Positions 50,270-58,121 are shown, counted from the stretch's first letter. The stretch: DNA of 64,000 nucleotides from a virus (IMGVR_UViG_3300011113_000257:1-64000); one strand, 5' to 3'. Notes: generated by a model from the sequence alone, not told the origin. Made by a program: numbers and translations.

Positions 50270-50536
50270 TTAGAACTTGTAGGTGATGTTAAAGTCTTTC
50301 CGCGTGAACGGGATAAAGGTTTCCCCGTACTCCACATCTCCAGCGTAATTTGTACCGATTTCGTAGCGAACTACAATCTCATCATTCTCTACGAACACGC
50401 TAACTAATTCTGAAAGATAACTTGTAGTCGCGTAATCTCTCCAGTTAGTTGTGATGTCCTCGATAGCGGTGTCTATTGTGTCATACAAAACTTCGCCGTC
50501 TACTTCGATAATGTCTATTGTTCTCACGTCTGACAT
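50270..50536 (-). CDS. Unknown small protein
   Basis: 88 residues from ATG 50536. MSDVRTIDIIEVDGEVLYDT, then acidic beta-rich sequence ending FTRKDFNITYKF. No family recognised. Confidence 0.6.
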   Translation of the reverse strand: MSDVRTIDIIEVDGEVLYDTIDTAIEDITTNWRDYATTSYLSELVSVFVENDEIVVRYEIGTNYAGDVEYGETFIPFTRKDFNITYKF

Positions 50537-50576
50537 TTTGTTTCCTCTCTTTCGCAACCCCTTGTTGCTAGTACCT

Positions 50577-50605
50577 AGCGTACCCTACTTCCCTGACATT
50601 TGCAA
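50577..50605 (-). promoter_or_regulatory. Promoter for 50536 gene plus 5' hairpin
   Basis: -35 TTGCAA (50600-50605), 17-nt spacer ATGTCAGGGAAGTAGGG, -10 TACGCT (50577-50582). Hairpin GCAAC-AAGGG-GTTGC at 50554-50568. Confidence 0.65.
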
Positions 50606-50609
50606 GTTG

Positions 50610-50643
50610 AAAAAGGGGCGAGTTTCCCCGCCCCCTTTTCGTG
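50610..50643 (-). terminator. Terminator after 50656 gene
   Basis: GGGGCG/CGCCCC stem flanked by A- and T-runs on the minus strand. Confidence 0.75.
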
Positions 50644-50655
50644 CGCCCTCCGCGC

Positions 50656-51129
50656 TTACCAAGAACTCTTGTAAGCAAAACTCCAGCCCTCTGGAACTTT
50701 AGAGAGTATGCGCCCAAGTTGAACAAGGGTATCTTCAACCTGTTCCCAATACCACTCGTCAATCTCATACGAGCCGAAGAAGAAACCTGCTTGAGTTGGT
50801 AGCAATTCTTCCGCCAACTCTTTGTTCTTGCTTTTCCAAACTTTCATACAGACATCATTTAATTCCTGCAACTGCTCTCGGCTAACGTAATACTCCGCGC
50901 AATTATCTTCACCCTCTTGCACGTTGTCCACGAACCATTGGTGTATCTGGTTAGCCTTGCGCCAGTAGCCAACTTTTACCTTGACCGTAATTGACGGGTA
51001 CTCCTCGTTCTCGAAATCTCCTGCGCCAATCGCATCAGAAACTTTTGCGTATGCATCTCTGGTTGCTTGTTCTTGCCATTCGCCACCTGATAGGTAGTTA
51101 CTTGCATAAAGGTACTGGTCTAGTCCCAT
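50656..51129 (-). CDS. Conserved phage protein, MGLDQYLY family
   Basis: 157 residues from ATG 51129. MGLDQYLYASNYLSGG at the start, WRKANQIHQWFVDNVQ, YYVSREQLQEL and LLPTQAGFFFGSYEIDEWYW form a signature of a small protein family common in diverse phages. Function unknown. Confidence 0.75.
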   Translation of the reverse strand: MGLDQYLYASNYLSGGEWQEQATRDAYAKVSDAIGAGDFENEEYPSITVKVKVGYWRKANQIHQWFVDNVQEGEDNCAEYYVSREQLQELNDVCMKVWKSKNKELAEELLPTQAGFFFGSYEIDEWYWEQVEDTLVQLGRILSKVPEGWSFAYKSSW

Positions 51130-51173
51130 TTTGTTTTCCCTTCCGTAAGCAAGTCCGTCTTGCTCACTCTGTA

Positions 51174-51202
51174 AGTTTATCATACTAGCCTGACATTTGC
51201 AA
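51174..51202 (-). promoter_or_regulatory. Promoter for 51129 gene plus 5' hairpin
   Basis: -35 TTGCAA (51197-51202), 17-nt spacer ATGTCAGGCTAGTATGA, -10 TAAACT (51174-51179). Hairpin AGCAAG-ACGGA-CTTGCT at 51148-51164. Confidence 0.7.
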
Positions 51203-51259
51203 CCTGAACGCGAAACTATTTTTTCCGCGCCCGCGCCAGAAAAAATTTCAGTTTTCAAT

Positions 51260-51297
51260 TTGAGATAAACGCGGATTTCTCCGCGCTCTCTCGTTTG
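51260..51297 (-). terminator. Terminator after 51298 gene
   Basis: CGCGGA/TCCGCG stem with a short loop and moderate T content downstream. Confidence 0.65.
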
Positions 51298-51687
51298 TTA
51301 TTCGACTTCGTTATCCGCAAGGATTTGCTTGACGGCTTCAATCGCTTCCTCTAGAGTTTCGCAAACTTCCCACCACTCATCGTCAGCCTTTGGCTCATAG
51401 AACTCAAACCAATTATTATTCACCCAGACATCTTGCTCTGCGTGTGCCGTGTTGAACTCTGCCAACTTCGTGTCCGTGTCAATCCCTGCGGAGATTAGGT
51501 CGCTTGTGTAACGCCAGACATCTCCGTTAGGTAGGTTGATACGCATCTCGCCGTTAGACCCAATGTGAAACTCTCGGTCGCCCGACTTAACTACGGCTAG
51601 AACTTCCCAGCCGTTAGTCCAGCAATAGAACGCCGAGTCTGTCTGCTCTGGGTTCTGCTCTACTAAATACTCAACCGTGTAATCCAT
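51298..51687 (-). CDS. Unknown acidic protein
   Basis: 129 residues from ATG 51687 after AGGTGG. YTVEYLVEQNPEQTDSAFY and many Trp residues (NNNWFEFYEP, DDEWWEVCET). A helical end (AIEAVKQILADNEVE). No family recognised. Last gene of a three-gene operon. Confidence 0.6.
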   Translation of the reverse strand: MDYTVEYLVEQNPEQTDSAFYCWTNGWEVLAVVKSGDREFHIGSNGEMRINLPNGDVWRYTSDLISAGIDTDTKLAEFNTAHAEQDVWVNNNWFEFYEPKADDEWWEVCETLEEAIEAVKQILADNEVE

Positions 51688-51695
51688 CACGCCAC

Positions 51696-51965
51696 CTAGT
51701 CCTCGTCTGACTCAACTCGGACACCGCAAGTAAAACACTTTAAGTTTTCCCAGTCAGGGTACTCGTAGCAAGTATCGTGGATACAGTCGTTAGTATCGAA
51801 CACCGCGCCAAGTAGTTCCAACAAACCGTCAAGGTACTCTACGGGGAACGCTTTCATCTCGCCGTACTTTGACGGTAAGGAAACAACTCCCGACATAATG
51901 TCCTCTGAAAGTTCCGCAAGAAAGTCAAACTGCTCTTGCAACATTTCATAGTCAATGTTTTTCAT
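51696..51965 (-). CDS. Acidic protein with Cys pair
   Basis: 89 residues. Helical start MKNIDYEMLQEQFDFLAELS and a Cys set near the end (CIHDTCYEYPD, CFTCGVRV) consistent with zinc binding. Coupled by ATGA overlap to the 51962 gene. Confidence 0.6.
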   Translation of the reverse strand: MKNIDYEMLQEQFDFLAELSEDIMSGVVSLPSKYGEMKAFPVEYLDGLLELLGAVFDTNDCIHDTCYEYPDWENLKCFTCGVRVESDED

Positions 51966-52279
51966 TTTGTTTTCTCCCCATTGAGTTCTAGCAACACCGC
52001 ATTTAGAGTGTCGTAAAGTTCTTCGTCTTTTGCGTAGTTCGCATCATTGTCAATCGCGTGAGTCCACTCATTTGTTGCCGTGTCGTAAACAGTTCCGTCA
52101 AAGTAACGAGTTTCATTTTCAATGTTCCACTTGCCTGTTTCGGTATCGAAACACACTACATAGTGATGCTGTGTAGTTGAGGGGTAGTAACCCTGCTCGC
52201 CTTCACAAGTTTTGCAGAACGGTGTGCAGTCGAAACCGCCCCCGTGTTCTGGACACTCAACCATTTCTAGTTTGCTCAT
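51962..52279 (-). CDS. Cys-rich N-terminal small protein
   Basis: 105 residues. EHGGGFDCTPFCKTCEGEQG near the start (zinc-type Cys/His set), then beta-rich and acidic parts. First gene of the 52279-51298 operon. Confidence 0.6.
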   Translation of the reverse strand: MSKLEMVECPEHGGGFDCTPFCKTCEGEQGYYPSTTQHHYVVCFDTETGKWNIENETRYFDGTVYDTATNEWTHAIDNDANYAKDEELYDTLNAVLLELNGEKTK

Positions 52280-52322
52280 TTTGTTTCCCTTTCTTAGAGT
52301 GAGTCCCTCTCGCTCTATGATA

Positions 52323-52352
52323 AGTATACGCCCCTAGCCTGACATTTGTCAA
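52323..52352 (-). promoter_or_regulatory. Promoter for 52279 operon plus 5' hairpin
   Basis: -35 TTGACA (52347-52352), 18-nt spacer with AATGTCAGGCTAGG, -10 TATACT (52323-52328). Hairpin at 52306-52326, loop AGGGA. Confidence 0.7.
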
Positions 52353-52373
52353 ATCAGGGGCGCACACCGCGTG

Positions 52374-52610
52374 TTACCAATTCAGTTCTTCGCCATTCTC
52401 GTCTTGGAAGATTAAGTCACTCGTATCTGCCGTGTGACCCCAACCGCAACTAAAGTCATTCTCAATCCACACTTCAACTCTCTGCATAATGTCCCACAGG
52501 GTTATTTCACTATGTGGAGTTTCAGTTTCCGCGTGTATGTCGTTAGCAATCTGGTTTACGTCATACGAGACAACTTTCATCACGTTAATGCGTTCTGGTA
52601 ATTCTCTCAT
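52374..52610 (-). CDS. Unknown small acidic protein
   Basis: 78 residues. MRELPERINVMKVVSYDVNQ and WIENDFSCGWGHTADTSDL. Starts at the TAATG overlap with the 52610 gene. No family recognised. Confidence 0.55.
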   Translation of the reverse strand: MRELPERINVMKVVSYDVNQIANDIHAETETPHSEITLWDIMQRVEVWIENDFSCGWGHTADTSDLIFQDENGEELNW

Positions 52611-52777
52611 TATTTCTCCATTCCGTGTCCAACGTGGACTAATCTAATTTCTGGCTCGCCGACTTCGATTCCCCAGCCATTCTTTAGTAGTTCTAATGCT
52701 TCTTCTTCGCTAGTGCAAAGTTTAAGATTCTTAGAGTCAATCTCTAATGTCTTGATTACTTGAAACTCGTAACGCAT
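52610..52777 (-). CDS. Small beta-helical protein
   Basis: 55 residues from ATG 52777. MRYEFQVIKTLEIDSKNL, a helix with LCTSEEEALELLKNGWGI and a basic end. Coupled to the 52374 gene (TAATG). Confidence 0.6.
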   Translation of the reverse strand: MRYEFQVIKTLEIDSKNLKLCTSEEEALELLKNGWGIEVGEPEIRLVHVGHGMEK

Positions 52778-52819
52778 TTGGTTTCCCTTCCTTAGCAAGC
52801 CCTTCTTGCTAATAACTCT

Positions 52820-52848
52820 ATGATACATCAATACCCTGACATTTGCAA
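52820..52848 (-). promoter_or_regulatory. Promoter for 52777 operon plus 5' hairpin
   Basis: -35 TTGCAA (52843-52848), 17-nt spacer ATGTCAGGGTATTGATG, -10 TATCAT (52820-52825). An 8-bp hairpin TTAGCAAG-AAGGG-CTTGCTAA sits at 52792-52812. Confidence 0.75.
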
Positions 52849-52919
52849 CTTGAACACGAAATTATCTTTTCCCGTGCCTTCGCTGAGTTCCGCATAAAAA
52901 ATTTCAGTTTTGTGAAACC

Positions 52920-52955
52920 AAGAAACCCCTAGCCTTTCGGCTAAGGGCATCTTTT
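52920..52955 (-). terminator. Terminator after 52959 gene
   Basis: Stem CCTTAGCC/GGCTAGGG with GAAA tetraloop and T-rich end on the minus strand. Confidence 0.8.
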
Positions 52956-52958
52956 GGA

Positions 52959-53135
52959 TTAGGCGGTGATTAGTCCCTCGTCTATCAAGGTGCTGGCAAT
53001 TCTGCCGTAAGAACCTTGCAGTTGCCACGCTAGTCGCGTATCAACTAGTTGCTGAAACAAGTTAATTGTTTCTTCTCTGTCAAGATTACCTTCTTCGAAC
53101 TCGATGATTAAGTTCGTGATGTCGTGTAGTGACAT
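52959..53135 (-). CDS. Small conserved phage protein
   Basis: 58 residues from ATG 53135. REETINLFQQLVDTRLAWQL and GSYGRIASTLIDEGLI form a helical pair seen in other phage small proteins. Function unknown. Confidence 0.7.
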   Translation of the reverse strand: MSLHDITNLIIEFEEGNLDREETINLFQQLVDTRLAWQLQGSYGRIASTLIDEGLITA

Positions 53136-53177
53136 TTGCTTCCCTTTCGTATTCGCCGTACTTCGGCTTATGTAGTA

Positions 53178-53207
53178 AGGATACACTAAACCCCTGACAT
53201 TTGTCAA
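53178..53207 (-). promoter_or_regulatory. Promoter for 53135 gene plus 5' hairpin
   Basis: -35 TTGACA (53202-53207), 18-nt spacer AATGTCAGGGG, -10 TATCCT (53178-53183). Hairpin GCCG-AAGTA-CGGC at 53155-53167. Confidence 0.7.
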
Positions 53208-53227
53208 GGGCTTAGTGTCCCGTGTCT

Positions 53228-53656
53228 TTAGTCTTCTTCTTCGTACTCATCTTCGTCTTCGTCTTCGTCTTCGTCTTCGTCTTCACGGCATCTGTCGCAG
53301 ATTGAGTCATAGTCCGCGCCAGACTCGCCACATAGTTGGCAAAACTCGTCTTCGTATCCCTGTGGGATTATGCTTTCGTATCCCTCGTTAGGGTCGTCCT
53401 CGTTAGTTGCTACTGATTGCACAAACTTTAGCCCGCAAGAGCCTTCGTACCAACGCTTGACTAGGGTAAGCATTTCGTCAGGGGTTGAGTCGGTAACAAG
53501 GAAACTTCCGTCCTCGCCATAGCCCCACTCTGCACTCTGCTTGACTTGCTGGTCGTCTTTCAAGATGTAAATCTTGTGACAACCATCAAACGAGATGCCT
53601 TTGGCTTCGTCAAGTTCTGCCTTAACTTCGTCCCAGATGTCTTGGAAAGTAGTCAT
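53228..53656 (-). CDS. Zinc-knuckle protein with Asp-Glu tail
   Basis: 142 residues from ATG 53656. N-terminal helical part (MTTFQDIWDEVKAELDEAKG), zinc set CQLCGESGADYDSICDRC near 115 and a C-terminal (Asp-Glu)n tail encoded by a 6-base tandem repeat (53240-53285). The tail probably binds basic partners or metal ions. Length variation of the repeat is expected. Confidence 0.65.
   Translation of the reverse strand: MTTFQDIWDEVKAELDEAKGISFDGCHKIYILKDDQQVKQSAEWGYGEDGSFLVTDSTPDEMLTLVKRWYEGSCGLKFVQSVATNEDDPNEGYESIIPQGYEDEFCQLCGESGADYDSICDRCREDEDEDEDEDEDEYEEED
53240..53285. repeat. GACGAA/CTTCGT tandem repeat
   Basis: About seven 6-base units coding for alternating Asp and Glu at the end of the 53228 gene. 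Prone to slippage. Confidence 0.8.
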
Positions 53657-53701
53657 TTTGATTTCCCTTTCTATCAGTAAGCCTTTCTTGCTGATAAAAC
53701 T

Positions 53702-53731
53702 ATCATACCACACTATCCTGACATTACCTAA
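53702..53731 (-). promoter_or_regulatory. Promoter for 53656 gene plus 5' hairpin
   Basis: -35 TTAGGT (53726-53731, weak), 18-nt spacer AATGTCAGGATAG, -10 TATGAT (53702-53707). Hairpin at 53674-53696, stem ATCAG..CTGAT, loop AAAGG. Confidence 0.6.
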
Positions 53732-53779
53732 TCGGGGCTTTAGCGCGTGTCGCAGAAAAAATTTCAGTTATCTAAAATT

Positions 53780-53820
53780 ACGAAACCCGTACCAAAAAAA
53801 TTTCAGTACGGGCTTCGCTT
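53780..53820 (-). terminator. Hairpin with the recurring element in its loop
   Basis: Stem CCCGTAC/GTACGGG encloses the TGAAATTTTT element, then T-rich sequence on the minus strand. Located after the stop of the VWA gene (53890). Confidence 0.65.
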
Positions 53821-53889
53821 AGAAACTGTCGGAAGGCTGACACACGCTGGAAGGACGATACCCCCCGACAGGGCTTATGGGTTATTCAA

Positions 53890-55698
53890 TTATCCGTTAC
53901 GGTTTCCCATAGCGGTTAGTGCTTTCGCACACGCTTGTCCGATAGCGTTGGACGCTTCCGTTGGAGAAGCCACACCGCTTAACGGCTCTACCGTTGTCCC
54001 CCTTAGGAGACTTCTGGCACTTGAACCGTTGTCGAACGGTATCCATACTACCGCCACGCCGTTGCTCTCACACTGCGACACCCAACTCCGAGCCTTTTGG
54101 GTCTCGTCGTAAGTGTACACGCCGTCGGATACCACGACTAAAAGCCTAGCACCGTCACCGTTGAGCAGGTTCAACTCGCCGTCTATTGCCTTGAACGCCT
54201 TGTCAAACTTTTCCGTACCGTCTGGTGCTGTGTACACCGTTACGTCCGTTAAGTGCTGACCAGACTTGAGCGTAGGGAACACGTCGTCGCCGTAGTACAC
54301 CATCGCGCACTTGCCTTGGACTCGCCGAGTTGCTTCCGACATTACCCACGCCGTTGTCGCCATCGGTTGCATCGCCGAATTCATCGAACCGCTAATGTCT
54401 ACCATCACGCCGACCTTTAGTGTTGGCTCGTCCGTTGTCTTACGGACTCGCTTACGCCAAGGTTGCGCCGTTGGTTGCATACCTATCGCCTTGTGTGCTT
54501 CGTTCTGCATAGCCGAGCGAGTTCGTAGCCGTCCACCGGGAACAATGCTACGCACTTCAACAACATCGCGCTCGCGATACTTTGCACGCTCTAATGCGCT
54601 CGCCACTTTCACCGCGCTGATACGCTCGTCTGCCGTAGGCTTACGAACCTCTGTTGCATAACTACGAGTACGAGTAGATGCTGATGGACCAGTACCTCGC
54701 CCGAAAACTTCTTGAGCAACTTTAACATTCTCACGACTTTGCTTTGCACTGTCCGCGCGATTCTTAACTTCCTCTTTCCATTCCTCTGACTCCTCTTGGT
54801 CTGCAAGTTCGGAGTAGTTAGACACCGCAACATTTTCAGATGCTTCTTTCAACTTCTCAAGTAACTCTTTTAATGCTTCGCCAACTTCAGATGTAGACTC
54901 ACCACTTCCACCAGAAGTACTTTCACTACCAGAATTATCCTCGCCACGTTCGTTTGCAAGGTCGCGAACAATCTGTGCCCACTCACGCGCTAATGGATAA
55001 ACAGGTTCCATGTTTCGATGGTCTGTGTGTGTAATGAAACGCTCGATAACACTGCATAACTTTTCAACAGTTTCGTTGCCTAAGTATTCCTCTATAAATT
55101 CTGTAACCTCTAGAACATCATCACGCTCTAAAATTCCACCAATGATTCGACCATGCACTAGTCCAACTAAAGTTGCAATGTTTGAAACACTACCCTGTGT
55201 CAAATCCTCTGACTCAAAATCTGCAATAACAATTTCCATTGCACTTGAGCATAGAAATGCGCGATACCGAGCATCAAGCAAAATACCTTGTGCTTCGATT
55301 CGTGATTCCTCAAGAAGCATTAGTGCTTCGTACTCGTCTGACTTTAATGCTTCGTAAGCAGACTCTAAACTCCACTTCGAGAAACGAGCGTGAAATGCTT
55401 CGTGCATTATCGCGCCAGTTGCCTTTGGAAATTCGTACTGCGTTGAGCGTTGATTAATGTCGCTAATGTGTTCTGGCTTAATGCCAAACCCGAAAGCAAT
55501 TTCTGTGTTCACTTCAATTTCTGCAATCGCTGGCTTGTAGCACGCTGGCGCATTGCTACCTGCAACAGGAGATGCAAGTCCAACTAAATCACCGCGACCT
55601 GCGATTGAGTTTGCTAGTTGCGCAATCTGCGAACCAACTGCATACCATTCTGGATGTCTTTCACCAGAAGTCTTACTGTGTGTGTCAATGTGTGCCAT
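53890..55698 (-). CDS. VWA-domain protein with HEXXH motif (MoxR partner)
   Basis: 602 residues from ATG 55698, SD GGAAGGAG. Around residue 98 lies HEAFHARF, a HEXXH metallopeptidase-type motif as in DUF2201/VWA-like proteins. An Asp/Glu/Ser-rich middle follows. Around 430 the MIDAS Asp-x-Ser-x-Ser (DISGSMNSAM) begins the C-terminal von Willebrand A domain. Together with the MoxR-like ATPase upstream it matches MoxR-VWA chaperone or metal-insertion pairs (CobS/CobT style). Such pairs remodel protein complexes; the phage target is unknown. Confidence 0.85.
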   Translation of the reverse strand: MAHIDTHSKTSGERHPEWYAVGSQIAQLANSIAGRGDLVGLASPVAGSNAPACYKPAIAEIEVNTEIAFGFGIKPEHISDINQRSTQYEFPKATGAIMHEAFHARFSKWSLESAYEALKSDEYEALMLLEESRIEAQGILLDARYRAFLCSSAMEIVIADFESEDLTQGSVSNIATLVGLVHGRIIGGILERDDVLEVTEFIEEYLGNETVEKLCSVIERFITHTDHRNMEPVYPLAREWAQIVRDLANERGEDNSGSESTSGGSGESTSEVGEALKELLEKLKEASENVAVSNYSELADQEESEEWKEEVKNRADSAKQSRENVKVAQEVFGRGTGPSASTRTRSYATEVRKPTADERISAVKVASALERAKYRERDVVEVRSIVPGGRLRTRSAMQNEAHKAIGMQPTAQPWRKRVRKTTDEPTLKVGVMVDISGSMNSAMQPMATTAWVMSEATRRVQGKCAMVYYGDDVFPTLKSGQHLTDVTVYTAPDGTEKFDKAFKAIDGELNLLNGDGARLLVVVSDGVYTYDETQKARSWVSQCESNGVAVVWIPFDNGSSARSLLRGTTVEPLSGVASPTEASNAIGQACAKALTAMGNRNG

Positions 55699-55741
55699 CT
55701 CTGGCTCCTTCCTTTTGTACGCCCCTTTGACGTACTCTGTG

Positions 55742-55770
55742 AGTTTATCATACCTTCTTGATATTTCCAA
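55742..55770 (-). promoter_or_regulatory. Promoter for VWA gene plus 5' hairpin
   Basis: -35 TTGGAA (55765-55770), 17-nt spacer ATATCAAGAAGGTATGA, -10 TAAACT (55742-55747). Hairpin GTACG/CGTAC at 55717-55735. Confidence 0.65.
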
Positions 55771-55835
55771 ATTGAAGGGTGGGGAGTCGGGAAACACTCA
55801 CGAAAACCGACTCCCCTTAGCAAGGATGAAAGGGA

Positions 55836-56867
55836 CTAAATCCTTGCTGGCTTGTATTCCGCACCAAACACGCGAGACAGAACATCTGCCACGATTGGTC
55901 TGTCCATCTCTGGTGCAGAAGCAAGTAAGTTCGAGATACCAAACGGAACCCCGAATGTTGTAACGATGTCGCGGAACGCTAAAAGTTCGCGCATCTGTGG
56001 AGCCCACGAGACTTCACCAGACTCTTGTTTCTTAGCAAGATTCTGCGCAACAGTAACGAGGTTGCTAGGTACACCTAAGGTGCGAGCAAGTGACCAGTCA
56101 GTTGCCATCTCTGCTTGAACAGTAAAGCGAGATAGTAAGGCTTCTGAAAGTCGTACTCCCGGAGCATTAGGGTTAGTTGCACCCACAACATAAAAGTCAG
56201 GGTGAACCTTAACAGTACCTCTGTCAGGATTAGCAGTGACAGTAATTTCGCCACGTCCATCCATCACGCCATACAAACCTGAAAGTTGCTTAGGGTCAAT
56301 CAGACCAATCTCGTCAATGAACAAGACTGCACCTTCCTCTACTGCTCGCACAAGTGGACCATCTACCCACTCGAAACCACCAGCAGGATTCTGTACGAAC
56401 CCACCAAGGAAGTCTGACATTTCGATGTCAGCAGTTCCAAGTACTGTGTACATATTTCCACCAAACGCTGCTTCGACTAATGCAGTCTTACCAGTTCCCG
56501 GTGCGCCATAAAGCAACGCGAACATTGGCGAGCCAACTTTGTCTGTGACAGACAAGGTAGTTGCTTCACGAGCCTTGCGTAATGTTGCAACATCTTGATG
56601 TTCACCCCAAGTACGAGCGTGGTACACACTTCCATTTGGACGAATGTATTGACTACTACTTGATTCAAGTGTGACACCTGATGTTGTAATTGGTGTCGCT
56701 ACGCGAGCAACGCGAGGTGCGCGTTCTACGAAACGACCTTGTGGTAAAACCTGCGAGATTACTCTCATAGATGCTTCTGTTGATACTGACTGCGCAACCA
56801 TGTCGTCTAACATGGAAGTGAATTCAGTTCCCCACTTTGAATAAATTTCATTTTCTTTGATGCTCAT
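55836..56867 (-). CDS. MoxR-type AAA+ ATPase
   Basis: 343 residues. Walker A GAPGTGKTALVEAAF at about 125, Walker B VLFIDEIGLID at about 181, sensor-type VVGATNPN and an Arg-rich end typical of the MoxR/CobS branch. The N-terminus is a helical substrate-binding region. Expected to hydrolyse ATP and act with the VWA protein on a client, perhaps virion or host complexes. It follows the 56884 gene at 16 nt and precedes the VWA gene. Confidence 0.9.
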   Translation of the reverse strand: MSIKENEIYSKWGTEFTSMLDDMVAQSVSTEASMRVISQVLPQGRFVERAPRVARVATPITTSGVTLESSSSQYIRPNGSVYHARTWGEHQDVATLRKAREATTLSVTDKVGSPMFALLYGAPGTGKTALVEAAFGGNMYTVLGTADIEMSDFLGGFVQNPAGGFEWVDGPLVRAVEEGAVLFIDEIGLIDPKQLSGLYGVMDGRGEITVTANPDRGTVKVHPDFYVVGATNPNAPGVRLSEALLSRFTVQAEMATDWSLARTLGVPSNLVTVAQNLAKKQESGEVSWAPQMRELLAFRDIVTTFGVPFGISNLLASAPEMDRPIVADVLSRVFGAEYKPARI

Positions 56868-56883
56868 AATTTTCAGTCCCTTT

Positions 56884-57351
56884 CTACGCTGTGAACATTT
56901 CTGGATAAGATAATGCAGTTCGAGTCTGGTTGATTCGATGCACGACCTTAGTTGGAGTCTTACCTTCTGTTACATCTGTCAAGTCTTTCTGTGAAACTTC
57001 CACAAAAAATGGCTTGCCAATAAGTACGCTACTAATTGAAACGCGCTTCATAAACCACGCTAGTGTTTGAAGTCGCTCCTCGCGATGGTTCTCTGATGTA
57101 ACCCCTGTTGCTGGGTCTACGAGACTACGCTGAAGTGCTTGCACCTTCCATTGTTTCTTTGGCTGTGATGCCGAAAGACGACGATAGTAGACACGCGCTG
57201 TCGAAAAATTTCCAAGTTCATTCCAACCATCTGGAGTAATGAACATCTGAAAAATCTGTTGGTATTCATTCTTGAATTCCGCGTACAAGGCTGTGCCCTG
57301 TACTTTCTTTTCTGGGTCTGTAAGCAGACCAAGAGGTGTTTCTGTTGACAT
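56884..57351 (-). CDS. Unknown protein of the MoxR-VWA operon
   Basis: 155 residues from ATG 57351. No fold recognised; beta-rich centre (RVYYRRLSASQPKKQW). The position as first gene in the MoxR-VWA transcript suggests it helps or is the client of that system. The promoter is at 57398. Confidence 0.55.
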   Translation of the reverse strand: MSTETPLGLLTDPEKKVQGTALYAEFKNEYQQIFQMFITPDGWNELGNFSTARVYYRRLSASQPKKQWKVQALQRSLVDPATGVTSENHREERLQTLAWFMKRVSISSVLIGKPFFVEVSQKDLTDVTEGKTPTKVVHRINQTRTALSYPEMFTA

Positions 57352-57397
57352 AGTGAGTATTTCCTTTCTTTATGTCTTTTGTCCCTGTGACATTTCT

Positions 57398-57426
57398 AGT
57401 TTAGCATAACGCTATGATGGAGTCAA
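57398..57426 (-). promoter_or_regulatory. Promoter for MoxR operon plus 5' hairpin
   Basis: -35 TTGACT (57421-57426), 17-nt spacer, -10 TAAACT (57398-57403). Hairpin TGTC-ACAGG-GACA at 57380-57392. Confidence 0.65.
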
Positions 57427-57430
57427 ATCG

Positions 57431-57462
57431 GGGTAGGAGTATGTCTAAGGAGACCTACCCCG
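57431..57462 (-). terminator. Terminator after 57476 gene
   Basis: Stem CGGGGTAGG/CCTACCCCG, 9 bp, loop about 14 nt. The T-run is weak. Confidence 0.65.
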
Positions 57463-57475
57463 ACCTGACTTCTAA

Positions 57476-57808
57476 CTACTTAGCGACAATGATGTCGTAA
57501 GTAGAAACCTTTGAACAGGTTTCGTATGCTTCTGGATAAACTTCTTTCAGAAGCGTTGAGTCCACATTGGTGCGTGAACGTGGTGCAAGTTCCACTACTG
57601 GAAGCCCTGCGACAGTACCAACCTTGGCAGAACCAATTAGGTCACGAATTGCGCTGTCAAGTTCTGACTTTGCTTTTTCGAGTTCCTTGATTGCAAGTTT
57701 TGCGTTAGCAAAATCTGCAAGCAGGTTCGCGATGTTGGTGTTGTCCAATTCAACGGTGGACGTTTCCGTGACAACCTGTGTTGTCGTTACCTGTGTGCGT
57801 ATGCTCAC
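57476..57808 (-). CDS. Helical protein resembling YqaJ exonuclease C-terminal region
   Basis: 110 residues from a GTG at 57808 with AAAGGGG. KAKSELDSAIRDLIGSAKVG, VAGLPVVELAPRSRTNVDST and LLKEVYPEAYETC resemble the helical region found after the catalytic core in YqaJ-type phage recombinases. The nuclease core itself is absent, so it could be a stand-alone accessory or a remnant. Two promoters precede it. Confidence 0.55.
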   Translation of the reverse strand: MSIRTQVTTTQVVTETSTVELDNTNIANLLADFANAKLAIKELEKAKSELDSAIRDLIGSAKVGTVAGLPVVELAPRSRTNVDSTLLKEVYPEAYETCSKVSTYDIIVAK

Positions 57809-57863
57809 TTTGGCGATTCCCCTTTCAAGGAAAGTTCGATAGACCATCTAACGAACAGTTCTA

Positions 57864-57893
57864 ACTTTACGCCCTACACCTGACATTTGTCAA
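57864..57893 (-). promoter_or_regulatory. Promoter (proximal) for 57808 gene
   Basis: -35 TTGACA (57888-57893), 18-nt spacer AATGTCAGGTGTAGGGCG, -10 TAAAGT (57864-57869). Confidence 0.65.
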
Positions 57894-57942
57894 ATCGAGC
57901 GTTTCCACCCCGATTTCTCGGGCTGTTTTCGTTCATAGAACC

Positions 57943-57971
57943 AATGTAACACATTACCCTGACATCCGCAA
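57943..57971 (-). promoter_or_regulatory. Promoter (distal) for 57808 gene
   Basis: -35 TTGCGG (57966-57971), 17-nt spacer ATGTCAGGGTAATGTGT, -10 TACATT (57943-57948). A CCCGA-GAAA-TCGGG hairpin lies between the two promoters, around 57909-57922. Confidence 0.65.
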
Positions 57972-57978
57972 GTTTATT

Positions 57979-57996
57979 TGATAACGATTTGATAAC
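57979..57996. repeat. GATAAC direct-repeat operator-like site 2
   Basis: TTTGATAACGATTTGATAAC: two copies of TTGATAAC about 10 bp apart, just upstream of the distal 57943 promoter. Confidence 0.55.
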
Positions 57997-58072
57997 GGAC
58001 CGGGAACTGAAATTTTTTAGTTCCGGGTTGTTGAAGGCGGGCTCCAATAAAAAATTTCACTTTTGGGCAAAA

Positions 58073-58121
58073 AGAAACCCCCGTTCGAAACTCACTGGTT
58101 TCGATTTAACGGGGGTTGGTC
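58073..58121 (-). terminator. Strong terminator after 58123 gene
   Basis: 9-bp outer stem ACCCCCGTT/AACGGGGGT plus inner stem CGAAAC/GTTTCG, followed by TTTCTTTTTG on the minus strand. Confidence 0.85.

Noticed and set aside
57879-57938. Twenty-codon frame after the distal 57943 promoter.
   Set aside because: Too short, no SD, and it contains the terminator-like hairpin and the second promoter.
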